NCBI GenBank assembly: GCA_003164095.1
Contig: PLRX01000089.1
Location: 24,188-88,187, forward strand
Length of the DNA stretch: 64,000 nucleotides
Origin: Acidimicrobiaceae bacterium
GTDB taxonomy: Bacteria; Actinomycetota; Acidimicrobiia; Acidimicrobiales; RAAP-2
Direction: 5' to 3'
The translations under genes were made by a program, and so were the position numbers. The first letter of the stretch is position 1, and each line of letters starts with the position of its first letter. The notes under the pieces are model-generated. The model did no database searches, was not told where the DNA came from, and saw only the letters and a program-made list of their open reading frames with translations. Shown here in pieces: positions 34,948 through 43,121 of the stretch.

Positions 34948-35529
34948 TCAGGCAGTGGCCGCGTCGACGGCGCGGGCCGGGCTGTGGGACACGTCGGCGG
35001 GACCCAGCTCTCGGGACCAGCAGGCGAACTCGAGCAGGATGCCGTCGGGGTCCTGGAAGTAGATCGACCGCACGAACACGCCGGGATGCAGGTCGTCGGA
35101 GATGCCCCACTCGCTGTCGTCGTGGTTGGCCACGTCGGTGCAGTCGATACCCGCTGCACGGAGCCGGTCGCGGTACTGGTCGATCCTGTGCGGTGGCACG
35201 GCGAAGGCGACGTGGTTCATCGAGCCCACCGCGCTGGTGAGGCTGCCCTGGTCGGGCCGGCCGGTGGGCGCCGACACGCCCGGCACGCCGTCTGGGGCGT
35301 CAGGGAACCAGAAGAAGGCGAGGGCGTCGCCACCGCCGCAGTCGAAGAAGAAGTGCTGGCCCATGCCGCCCGGCAGCTCGATTGTCTTGATCAGGGGCAT
35401 GCCGAGGACGTTGGAGTAGAAGTCCACGGTCCGGGCCATGTCCCGGCACACGAGTGCCAGGTGATTGATGCCCCGGAACTCGAAGCCGACGTCCCTCTCG
35501 TCGGGCATCCGCCCGTTCTGGCTGGTCAT
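34948..35529 (-). CDS. VOC/glyoxalase-fold dioxygenase-like protein
   Basis: A 193-residue protein with two betaalphabetabetabeta modules ('GINHLALVCRDMARTVDFYS' and 'MNHVAFAVPPHRIDQYRDRL'). Metal-ligand candidates are His in GINHLAL, His in MNHVAF and Glu in 'DPDGILLEFACW'. It starts at ATG 35529, with GAGGAG 5 bases upstream. Such proteins are often extradiol dioxygenases or isomerases in aromatic catabolism, in keeping with the adjacent CMD-family gene. Substrate unknown. Confidence 0.9.
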   Translation of the reverse strand: MTSQNGRMPDERDVGFEFRGINHLALVCRDMARTVDFYSNVLGMPLIKTIELPGGMGQHFFFDCGGGDALAFFWFPDAPDGVPGVSAPTGRPDQGSLTSAVGSMNHVAFAVPPHRIDQYRDRLRAAGIDCTDVANHDDSEWGISDDLHPGVFVRSIYFQDPDGILLEFACWSRELGPADVSHSPARAVDAATA

Positions 35530-35651
35530 ACGCACTCCTCGCGACGACTGGCGGTCGGCCCGCGGTCACCACCGGAAGGGCGCCCGTCCTCAAACCGTAC
35601 CGCCGGACGTGCCCGTGCGCCCGTACGCGGGCCACGAGCCGCCGGCGGACG

Positions 35652-36764
35652 TCAGGCGCCGTCGAGGGTGGCCAGCGCGTCGAGGTCGAGAGCCTGCTCG
35701 GCATGGCGGCGCGTGTTCGTGAGGAACATCTCGTCCCCTCGTTCCGTCTGCTTGACCATCATCGAGGCGCCCACCGCCATCATGAGGCCCCCGAAGCACT
35801 CGCGGCGATAGTCCTTCTGCAGCTCGTCGAGGGGGTAGTCCGTCACACCGTGGTCGCCGAGCGCGCGTTGGTAGCCGGCCAGCAGGTCGTCGACGTGGGC
35901 GCGGCGGACCTCGGGCTCGAGGCTGCCGCCAACGAAGTAGGCCAGGTCGTACGCGGCACCGCCCCAGTTGACGGTCTGGTAGTCGACGACGACAGGATCC
36001 GGGTCGCCGGGGGTGAACAGCATGTTGTCGAGCCGGAAGTCGGCGTGGACGACGGTGCCCGGGCCGCGTGGGCGCGCCATCCACTCGCCCAGCCGGGGGA
36101 GGAATGCCCTGAGCAGGTCCACATGGGCCGGCTCGAGGCGGTCGCCGTACCGCTCGAGGAAGCCCGGGAACACGCCGGTCACGATGGACGCGGTGAACGC
36201 GTCGCTGTCCGGCGTGGCCCGGTTGACCCACGGGCTGGCCGCCAGGTCGGGCGCCTCCCAGCAGGGGCCGTGCAGTCCGGCCATCTGGCGGAGCGCGGCC
36301 GCCGCGGTGTCGGCGTCACATCCGGCCAGCTCGTCGCCCTGACTCGCGCCGGTCACGTCCTGGAGCAGGAGGGTGAACCAGGCCTCCTCCGGGTCGACGG
36401 CGGCGAACAGCAGGCCGGGGTGGCGCACCGCCACGCGGGGGGCGATCTCGGCGTAGAAGCGCACCTCGACCTCGTAGGCACGCATGATCCGCCCGGTGGC
36501 ATGGCTCTGTGGGTCACCCGAGGTGAATTTGCCGACCACCGTGGCGGGCCCCGTGCCGGCCGGCTCGTAGGTGAGGGCGAAGCGCACGGTGTCGGCCATC
36601 TGACCGGTGCCCACCGGGGTCGGGACGACGCCGACGACACGTGCCGCCTCCGGGAGGAGGCCGCGGTCGGCCAACACGGACGTGAGCCACGCGGCATCCA
36701 CGTCGGTCGCGCTCCGCCGGACCTCTGACGGCCCGCCGGCAGTCACCGGGCTGTGATCGGTCAT
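35652..36764 (-). CDS. Aminoglycoside-phosphotransferase-fold kinase
   Basis: A 370-residue APH-type kinase. The catalytic loop is 'VVHADFRLDNMLF' and the metal-binding segment 'VVVDYQTVNWGGAAYDLAYF'. It resembles ecdysteroid-kinase-like and acyl-CoA-dehydrogenase-associated phosphotransferases of actinobacteria. ATG 36764 (MTDHSPV) is the likely start; a longer form from 36812 is possible and neither has a clear ribosome binding site. It lies in a minus-strand run with Gfo/Idh/MocA and SDR genes. Confidence 0.88.
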   Translation of the reverse strand: MTDHSPVTAGGPSEVRRSATDVDAAWLTSVLADRGLLPEAARVVGVVPTPVGTGQMADTVRFALTYEPAGTGPATVVGKFTSGDPQSHATGRIMRAYEVEVRFYAEIAPRVAVRHPGLLFAAVDPEEAWFTLLLQDVTGASQGDELAGCDADTAAAALRQMAGLHGPCWEAPDLAASPWVNRATPDSDAFTASIVTGVFPGFLERYGDRLEPAHVDLLRAFLPRLGEWMARPRGPGTVVHADFRLDNMLFTPGDPDPVVVDYQTVNWGGAAYDLAYFVGGSLEPEVRRAHVDDLLAGYQRALGDHGVTDYPLDELQKDYRRECFGGLMMAVGASMMVKQTERGDEMFLTNTRRHAEQALDLDALATLDGA

Positions 36765-36813
36765 CGACGCCGGTCCATCTGCCTGCTCCCCCTGCACGTC
36801 GCCATGCCGCAAG

Positions 36814-37734
36814 CTACCCCGCGTGCCCCTCGTCGTGCCGGTGACGGCCGCGGTCGAGGTCCTCGGCAGCCACGGTCAGAAGTCGCTGCAGGTGCAGCCC
36901 GTGGCGGACGTCGAGCGCGTGGGGCTGCCCCGAGCGGGCCGTGGCCACGAACTCGTCGACCAGAGTGGCGGACGCCGACGCCGACACGCCCACAGTGGTC
37001 ACCTCGAGTACACCGTCAGGTGTGTAGACCTCGACGCCGGCCCGGGCCGGGTCGAGCGCGCAGTAGGCGGTCAGCGAGGCTTCGCTGACCGCACCGCCCT
37101 CGTGCTCGAGGAGGAGTCCGACCCACCGGTGGGCGTCGCCGTGTGCCCGGATGCCGACCACGCTGCCGAGCGCCGCGTCCAGCAGGTCGATCACGTGGGG
37201 CCCGAGGTCGAGGAGCGGGCCGTGCTGCAGTCGCCAGGGTGTGGCGAACATGCCGCCGAGGAACCCCCCGGTCAGGAACCACCCCCGACCCCCCAGGGGG
37301 CTCATGCCCGCCATGGCTGCGAGCAGTGCTCGGACCTCCGGCACGTAGCGCCAGGTCAGGACCATCTGGGTGGGTACCCCTGCTTCCTGGACGACATCGC
37401 TCAGCCGTTCTGCGGCGGCCAGGTCGAGCGCCACGGGCTTCTCCAGCAGCAGCGCCTTGCCGGCCTGCGCCGCCCGGCCGGCGAGCTCGGCCTGGATGTC
37501 GGGCGGCAGGGCGAACACCAGCGCGTCGACCTCGTCGAGGAACCGGTCGAAGGACGCGTGTGCGGTCGCGCCGTGGGGCACCGCCAGCTCGGCGGCGGCT
37601 TCCTCCCGCCGCGCCCAGACCGCTGTGAGCTCGACATCCGGATGGGCCACCAGCGCCGGGACGTGGAACAGGCGCGCCCATGGCCCGGCCCCGACCACGC
37701 CCACTCGTAGGGGTCCCGCGCCTGTCGTCACCAT
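36814..37734 (-). CDS. Gfo/Idh/MocA-family NAD(P)-dependent oxidoreductase
   Basis: A 306-residue dehydrogenase. 'RVGVVGAGPWARLFHVPALV' is the Rossmann motif and 'LLLEKPVAL' is the family EKP signature. 'GPLLDLGPHVIDLLDAALGS' carries the catalytic His. The family oxidises sugars, inositol and related polyols. It is part of an SDR-Gfo-APH run. Confidence 0.92.
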   Translation of the reverse strand: MVTTGAGPLRVGVVGAGPWARLFHVPALVAHPDVELTAVWARREEAAAELAVPHGATAHASFDRFLDEVDALVFALPPDIQAELAGRAAQAGKALLLEKPVALDLAAAERLSDVVQEAGVPTQMVLTWRYVPEVRALLAAMAGMSPLGGRGWFLTGGFLGGMFATPWRLQHGPLLDLGPHVIDLLDAALGSVVGIRAHGDAHRWVGLLLEHEGGAVSEASLTAYCALDPARAGVEVYTPDGVLEVTTVGVSASASATLVDEFVATARSGQPHALDVRHGLHLQRLLTVAAEDLDRGRHRHDEGHAG

Positions 37735-37808
37735 TTCGGGCCCGTCCGTCGGCGGTGTGCTCGTGTCGCCCGTCGGTCCATGGTCGACCTCCTGTCGTGT
37801 GTCGGGCC

Positions 37809-38609
37809 TCAGTCGGCGCCGGCCAGGCGCGGCGAGACGATCAGGCCCCCATCGACGCGCAGGACCTGTCCGTTGATGAACGACGCCCGGTCCGAGAGCA
37901 GGAAGCCCACGGCGTGGGCGATGTCCTCCGGCGTACCGAGCCGACCGAGCGGGTTCTGTTCGGCCAGGCGGGCCCGACCGGTCTCGGACACCCCTCGGGC
38001 CGCTGTGTCGGTGAGGATGAAGCCCGGGGCGACGGCATTGCAGCGGATCCCGTCACGGCCGTACCGGGTGGCGACGTGTCGCATCAGCTGCTCGACGGCG
38101 GCCTTGGAGACGCCGTAGGCGACCCGACGGTGCTCGCCGATCGACGCCGATCCGGACGAGATCAACACGATCGACCCGCCACCCCGGGCACGCATGAGGG
38201 GAAGGACAGAGCGAACGAGCAGGAGTCCACCGGTGGCATTGGTGGCCAGGACCTTGTCCCACGTCGCGAGGTCGACGTCCTCGGCGCCGAGGTCTGTTCG
38301 GAAGTCGGTCCATGCTGCGTTGTGGTCGAGGAGGTCGATGCCGCCGAAGTGGCGGGCCGTCGCGTCCACGGCCTCGGCCACCGAAGCGCCGTCGGACACG
38401 TCGCAGGTCAGGCCCAGCGCCTGGTGGCCGGCATCGACGAGCTCAGCGGCAACGGCACGCGCCGCGTCGCCGTCCCTGTCCGTCACGGCCACCCGTGCAC
38501 CGAGCCGGCACAAATGGCGGGCGGTGGCACTGCCGATGCCCCGGCCCGAACCGGACACGATGGCCACGCGCCCGTCGAGGCGGTCGCTGACATCAGTCGC
38601 GTCGGTCAT
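37809..38609 (-). CDS. Short-chain dehydrogenase/reductase
   Basis: A 266-residue classical SDR. The coenzyme motif is 'VSGSGRGIG' (19-27), and the catalytic triad is Ser152, Tyr165, Lys169 ('YGVSK'). Asp44 after the second strand suggests NAD(H). TACCGT lies 6 bases before the ATG with no ribosome binding site, so the transcript is probably leaderless. It is the first gene of the minus-strand run SDR-Gfo/Idh/MocA-APH-VOC-CMD. Confidence 0.95.
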   Translation of the reverse strand: MTDATDVSDRLDGRVAIVSGSGRGIGSATARHLCRLGARVAVTDRDGDAARAVAAELVDAGHQALGLTCDVSDGASVAEAVDATARHFGGIDLLDHNAAWTDFRTDLGAEDVDLATWDKVLATNATGGLLLVRSVLPLMRARGGGSIVLISSGSASIGEHRRVAYGVSKAAVEQLMRHVATRYGRDGIRCNAVAPGFILTDTAARGVSETGRARLAEQNPLGRLGTPEDIAHAVGFLLSDRASFINGQVLRVDGGLIVSPRLAGAD

Positions 38610-39039
38610 GTGAGCACGGTACTCAATCGGGCCCGGACGCGAGCGAGCGCCCGTCCCACAGATCGGCGGGGACCGGGCGCTTGCTCTTCACTGTTCTCCG
38701 GAGGGGCGGTGGATGGGGAGCGGCTACCGGGCGGAGATACTCTCCTGCCGTTGCAACGCTCTCACTACGAGCTGCTTGCCTTGTGGCTTCCCGGGCCGAC
38801 GGGTGACCCCCCGTCTGCTCCCGCACCGCCCACTCTCAGAGCGGGCAACCCGTGCGTTTTCGCATCGGCGCCTCCTTCGGGTTCCTGTCGGAACCTCTGC
38901 GACAAGTGTAGGGACGCACGTTCCGCGAAACGAGAGGCGAAGGTCCCGGAAACGTGCGACCCATCGGATCGCGTCGTCCGACCGCGCCGCTACGGTGGCC
39001 CGGGGGTGACACCGCCCCCGACACCGCCAGGAGGAACCA
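38610..39039. other. Divergent intergenic region, 430 bases
   Basis: It holds the leaderless promoter of the SDR gene (TACCGT, minus strand, 38621-38616) at one end, and a -10 box TACGGT (38991-38996) plus AGGAGG site for the DinB-type gene at the other. The middle (~38700-38910) has several short inverted repeats, including GACGGG...CCCGTC near 38800 and TGCG-TTTT-CGCA near 38856. It is longer than two promoters need. I recognise no riboswitch or RNA class. Confidence 0.45.
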
Positions 39040-39795
39040 ATGCCCGACACGCTTGCCGCACTCCATGCCTCCGTGGACCGCCTGGCCACCGTTGCCGGCC
39101 CGTTGGCGCCGGAGCAGCTCACGGCGTCGGCCTACCCGAGCGAGTGGACGATCGCCGACACGCTCTCCCACGTGGGATCCGGTGCGGTCATCTTCCGCCG
39201 GGTCCTCGATGACGCGCTGGCAGGCGTCGAGACACCCGGTGAGGCCTTTCCCGCCGTGTGGGACGAGTGGAACGCCAAATCGCCGGTGGAGCAGGGGGCG
39301 GACGCCCTGGTCGCCGACCGGAACCTCCTCGACCGCCTCGAGTCGCTGGGACACGACGAACGCGATCGGTTCCACGCCTCCCTCGGCCCGATGTCCGTCG
39401 ATTTCGAGGGGTTCGTGGCTCTGCGGCTCAACGAACACGCCCTGCACACGTGGGACGTCGAGGTGGCGCTCGACCCGGCGGCCACCCTCGGGCCCGAGGC
39501 CACGGCATGCGTGATCGACGGATTGGAGCGGGTGGCGGGCTACACGGCGCGGCCGACCGGTGTCGGGCGTACGGTCACCATCGTCACCACCGAACCCCGG
39601 CGAGGGATCACCGTCGTCCTCGGCAGCGACACCGTGTCCTTCGCCTATGGGGAACCGGTGGCCGACCCCGACGTGATCCTCCCGGCGGAGGCCTGCATCC
39701 GTCTCGTCTACGGACGGCTCGACCCCGAGCACGCCGGCGGTGTGGAGGAGAGCCCCGTGGTGGACGAGCTCCGGCGGGTGTTCCCGGGGTCCTAA
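39040..39795 (+). CDS. Maleylpyruvate isomerase/mycothiol-dependent DinB-family protein
   Basis: A 251-residue protein. The N-terminal DinB-like four-helix bundle has 'WTIADTLSHVGSGAVIFRRV' and later 'LRLNEHALHTWDVEVAL', which together give the three-His metal site (H48-type, and HxxxH-like). The C-terminal ~80 residues are the MDMPI_C-type domain. AGGAGG is 6 bases before ATG. The family includes mycothiol-dependent maleylpyruvate isomerase and many uncharacterised thiol-transferases. Confidence 0.9.
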   Translation: MPDTLAALHASVDRLATVAGPLAPEQLTASAYPSEWTIADTLSHVGSGAVIFRRVLDDALAGVETPGEAFPAVWDEWNAKSPVEQGADALVADRNLLDRLESLGHDERDRFHASLGPMSVDFEGFVALRLNEHALHTWDVEVALDPAATLGPEATACVIDGLERVAGYTARPTGVGRTVTIVTTEPRRGITVVLGSDTVSFAYGEPVADPDVILPAEACIRLVYGRLDPEHAGGVEESPVVDELRRVFPGS

Positions 39796-39804
39796 CCCCT
39801 GGCC

Positions 39805-42117
39805 TCAGGCCCGGCCCGGCGGGAGGGTTGCACCGGCGACGAGCTCGTCGGAGCGGACGTCGGCGGCCAGCAGGAGCTCGACGTCCGCAGCGGGCACCGG
39901 CCGCGAGAAGAAGTAGCCCTGGCCGTGGTCGCACCCCTGCGCGCGCAGGCCGTCGATCTGCGCGGACTGTTCGATCCCCTCGGCCAGGGTGACGAGGCCG
40001 AGGGTGTGGCCCAACTCGACGAGCGTGTGGATGAGCGCGGCGGCGTCGGGTGACCCGGTCATCTCCGACACGAAGGTGCGGTCGATCTTGAGCACGTCGA
40101 CCGGGAACTGCCGAAGGTAGGCCAGCGACGAGTAGCCAGTGCCGAAGTCGTCGATGGCGATGCGCACCCCGAGCTCCTTCAGGCTCGTCAGACGGCCGAC
40201 GGTGGCGTGGGCGTCCTTCATGAGAACCGTCTCGGTGATCTCGACGATGAGATCGTCCGGATCGAGTCCGTGCCGGTCCAGGGCGGACCGGACGTCGTGG
40301 ACGAGCGAGTCGGACTCGAGCTGGCGCATCGACACGTTGATCGACATCGACAGCCGGCGCCCGAGCGCGCGCCAACGCGCCAGCTGCGCACACGACTCGT
40401 CGAGAACCCAGCGGCCGACGTCGACGATCTGGCCGCTGTCCTCGAGCACCGGGATGAACCGGTCCGGCGTCATCAGGCCCTTGGTGGGGTGGTTCCAGCG
40501 GATCAGGGCTTCGACGCCGTCGATGCGGAGGTCGGTCAGGTCGACGATGGGCTGGTAGAGGAGTGTGAACTGGCCGGCGGTCAGGCCCGCGTCGAGCTCG
40601 GTCCGGAGGGCGAGCCGGTCGTTGGCGGCCAGCTGCATCGCCGCCTCGAAGACGACCGCCTGGTCGCGACCGGCGCCCTTGGCCCGGTACAGCGCGATGT
40701 CTGCGTCGCGCAGCAGGTCCTGTGCCGAGGTGCGGTCGCCGACCGCGATCCCCACGCTGGCCGACACCGTGAGGGGGACGGACTCGAACCCCTCGACGTA
40801 GAACGCCGGTCGGAGGGCCTGGCGGATCCGGTCGGCGATGGCCTCGGGACCGTCCTGCAACGAGACTCCCTCGGCCAGGACGACGAATTCGTCGCCGCCG
40901 AGGCGTCCCACGGTGTCGCTGGTGCGGACCAGGCCGACGAGCCGGCCGGCGACGGCCTGGAGGAGTCGGTCGCCCGCCCCGTGGCCGAGTGAGTCGTTGG
41001 TGTCCTTGAAATTGTCGAGGTCGACGAAGAACGCCGCCACGGGCTCGCCCGTGCGCCTGGCACGGATCAGCATCTGGTCGGCCCGGTCGAGGATGAGCTG
41101 GCGGTTGGCCAGACCGGTGAGCGGGTCGTGCAGGGCGCGGTGGGACAGGAGCTCCTCGAACTTCTTCCGCTCGGTGATGTCACGGACGTTCGTGACGTAC
41201 CCGCCCACCGAGATCCGGTCGAGCTGGTTGGAGATGACCGCCTCGACGTCGCGGCGGGTGCCGTCCCGCCGGACCATCCGGAATTCGAGGACCGCCGTGT
41301 CCGACGACGCCTGGAACTCCTCACCGAGTTGCAGTCGCAGGTAGTCCTGGTCGTCCGGGTGGACGAAGTCGGTCGCCCTGCGGCCGACCAGGGCAAGCGG
41401 TCGGTAGCCGAGCAGCTGTTCGACGGCGGGGGACAGGTAGCGGAAGAAGCCCTCGTCGTCGATGATCATGGTCACGTCCGAGGAGTTCTGGATCAGTGAC
41501 CGGAAGCGGTCCTCGCTGAGCCGGACGGCACCCTCGGCCGCCTCCTTCTGCTCCATCGTGGCACCGGCCATGCGGATGACGAAGATCAGGACGAAGGCAC
41601 CCATCGTGGACAGCGCCGTCGACTGCCCCACGGTCAGCTCCGACGGCAGCAGCCCGACCCAGATCCCCAGTTCGCCGACGGCCATGCCGACCAGGCTCCA
41701 CACGGTCACGGACATCCACGAACGGGACCCGCACTTGGCGATGACCTCGAGGGCGATGAATGCGTACGCGCCCCACAGGACCGGTCCCCAACCGGTCAGG
41801 AAGATGACAGCGGACACAGCCGCCACCTGCACCGCCACGCGGAAGTTGAGTGACAGGGCATCCGGCCGCCGATCGTAGATCCGGTCCACCGCGATGTTGC
41901 ACGCGGGTACGGCCAGGAAGACGCCGAGCCACAGCCACGCGGACTCGTGGGTGATGAAGCTGAAGTGCATCAGCAGCAGGATGGCCCCGAAGGCCAGGGG
42001 CCCCATCAGATAGCCGAGCAGGGCGGGGTCGATCATGGCCCGCGAGGCACCGGCCTGCTGTGGTCCCGTTCCCAGGATGTCGTCGCCCACGGGTCGGGCG
42101 CTCGCCTGATCTGCCAT
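39805..42117 (-). CDS. Membrane PAS-GGDEF-EAL cyclic-di-GMP protein
   Basis: A 770-residue protein. Five to seven helices occupy residues ~30-215 ('YLMGPLAFGAILLLMHFSF', 'VAAVSAVIFLTGWGPVLWGA'). A PAS domain follows (~230-345). GGDEF is intact at ~407 with I-site RTSD before it, and EAL is at ~536 with 'DDFGTGYSSLAYLRQFPVD'. ATG 42117 follows GAGGGGG. Both catalytic domains look complete. It converges with the DinB-type gene, ending 9 bases away. Confidence 0.94.
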   Translation of the reverse strand: MADQASARPVGDDILGTGPQQAGASRAMIDPALLGYLMGPLAFGAILLLMHFSFITHESAWLWLGVFLAVPACNIAVDRIYDRRPDALSLNFRVAVQVAAVSAVIFLTGWGPVLWGAYAFIALEVIAKCGSRSWMSVTVWSLVGMAVGELGIWVGLLPSELTVGQSTALSTMGAFVLIFVIRMAGATMEQKEAAEGAVRLSEDRFRSLIQNSSDVTMIIDDEGFFRYLSPAVEQLLGYRPLALVGRRATDFVHPDDQDYLRLQLGEEFQASSDTAVLEFRMVRRDGTRRDVEAVISNQLDRISVGGYVTNVRDITERKKFEELLSHRALHDPLTGLANRQLILDRADQMLIRARRTGEPVAAFFVDLDNFKDTNDSLGHGAGDRLLQAVAGRLVGLVRTSDTVGRLGGDEFVVLAEGVSLQDGPEAIADRIRQALRPAFYVEGFESVPLTVSASVGIAVGDRTSAQDLLRDADIALYRAKGAGRDQAVVFEAAMQLAANDRLALRTELDAGLTAGQFTLLYQPIVDLTDLRIDGVEALIRWNHPTKGLMTPDRFIPVLEDSGQIVDVGRWVLDESCAQLARWRALGRRLSMSINVSMRQLESDSLVHDVRSALDRHGLDPDDLIVEITETVLMKDAHATVGRLTSLKELGVRIAIDDFGTGYSSLAYLRQFPVDVLKIDRTFVSEMTGSPDAAALIHTLVELGHTLGLVTLAEGIEQSAQIDGLRAQGCDHGQGYFFSRPVPAADVELLLAADVRSDELVAGATLPPGRA

Positions 42118-42242
42118 GTCCCCCTCGCCGGATCGCCGCCTCACCGTCGGCCCTGGTGCATCGACGCGATCCGCGGACAACTTGAGTCGTCTCCCGGTTG
42201 CAGGACAGTGCCCGGCGCAGCGCCGGATCGTGTGGCGGCAGG

Positions 42243-42755
42243 TCAGACGGGACGTCGGTGCACGAGCCCGCGCACGTAGGCGGCCTGCCCGACGTGCTGG
42301 AGGTCGTCGGCGATGACGCTGACGAGCCGGACCCGTGCGGTCACGGGGGGGTCCCACCGGGTGTCGACCACCCGGTCGAGGTCGGCCTCGGTCAGCGTGC
42401 CGAGGTACGAGAGTGTGGCGGCGTGGACGTCCTCGAAGTAGTCGAGGAGTGGTCGTGCCTCGGCCACCACCAGGGCCACCTGCTGCGGATCGTGGCCGTA
42501 GCCGGTGTCGGACGGGTCGAGTGGCAGGGCGAGTCGCTCGGCCCACCCGCCGTCCAACCACCGCTGGCCGACCCCGGCGAGGTTGGCGACGTGATCGTCC
42601 TGGATCCTCGTGAGGTGCCAGGCCAGCCAGGCGATGGAGTTGGACTCCGCATCGGGGCGGAAGGCCAGCTCCTCGGCCGACAGACCGTTGACGGCGGGGT
42701 GGACACCGTCGCGGATGCGCTCGAATGCGTCGGTCAGTAGCTCGGTGCTGGACAT
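42243..42755 (-). CDS. DinB/DUF664-family protein
   Basis: A 170-residue four-helix protein. 'WLAWHLTRIQDDHVANLAGV' has the first His ligand and 'DDLQHVGQAAYVRGL' the last, as in DUF664/DinB proteins that bind divalent metal. GAGGAGG is 6 bases before ATG 42755. Probably a thiol-dependent transferase; substrate unknown. Confidence 0.9.
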   Translation of the reverse strand: MSSTELLTDAFERIRDGVHPAVNGLSAEELAFRPDAESNSIAWLAWHLTRIQDDHVANLAGVGQRWLDGGWAERLALPLDPSDTGYGHDPQQVALVVAEARPLLDYFEDVHAATLSYLGTLTEADLDRVVDTRWDPPVTARVRLVSVIADDLQHVGQAAYVRGLVHRRPV

Positions 42756-43121
42756 GGCGTCCTCCTCAGGGGTGGCGTGCGCTCGACCCAGCATGGCCTG
42801 CCGGGACGACGCCGGCACGCCCGGTGTGGCACCGCTGCACGTTGGGTAGGTCGGAGCGCGCGCAGTGGCGGTCGCCCGGCAGGCAGCCGGATGGCGAGGG
42901 AGGAACGGAACGTGGCGGATACCTGTACCCACCTGGACGCGGTGGCCGACGTGACCCCGTCGGCACCCTCCCACCCGTGACCGGACCCCCGAGCGGGGGG
43001 TGACCTCGGGCGGAACCGTCAGCCGTTTAGCGTTCGGGACGATCGCTGCGTAGCGTCGGGTGCGACGTAGCCGTGCGCGGCCGGTTGACAGGTCGGGCGG
43101 AGCCCAGACGAAAGGTGGACG
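42756..43121. other. Divergent intergenic region, 366 bases, with a gene remnant and hairpin
   Basis: Contains the apparent UBP-zinc-finger remnant (42912-42980) and then a perfect hairpin CCCCC-GAGC-GGGGG at 42986-42999. The remainder upstream of the repeat-protein gene has no clear gene; an AAAGGTGG site precedes its ATG. Confidence 0.45.
42912..42980 (+). pseudogene. 5' remnant of a UBP-type zinc-finger gene
   Basis: GTG 42912, preceded by GGAGG at 8 bases, opens a 22-codon frame VADTCTHLDAVADVTPSAPS-HP. The first ~18 residues resemble the start of stand-alone UBP-type zinc-finger proteins (CTHL...VTPS), as I remember them. The rest of the ~80-100-residue domain is missing, with a stop and hairpin instead. 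The match is from memory and short. Confidence 0.4.

Noticed and set aside
37680..39212. 510-residue open frame on the plus strand
   Set aside because: Antisense to the SDR gene, then non-coding; low-complexity composition.
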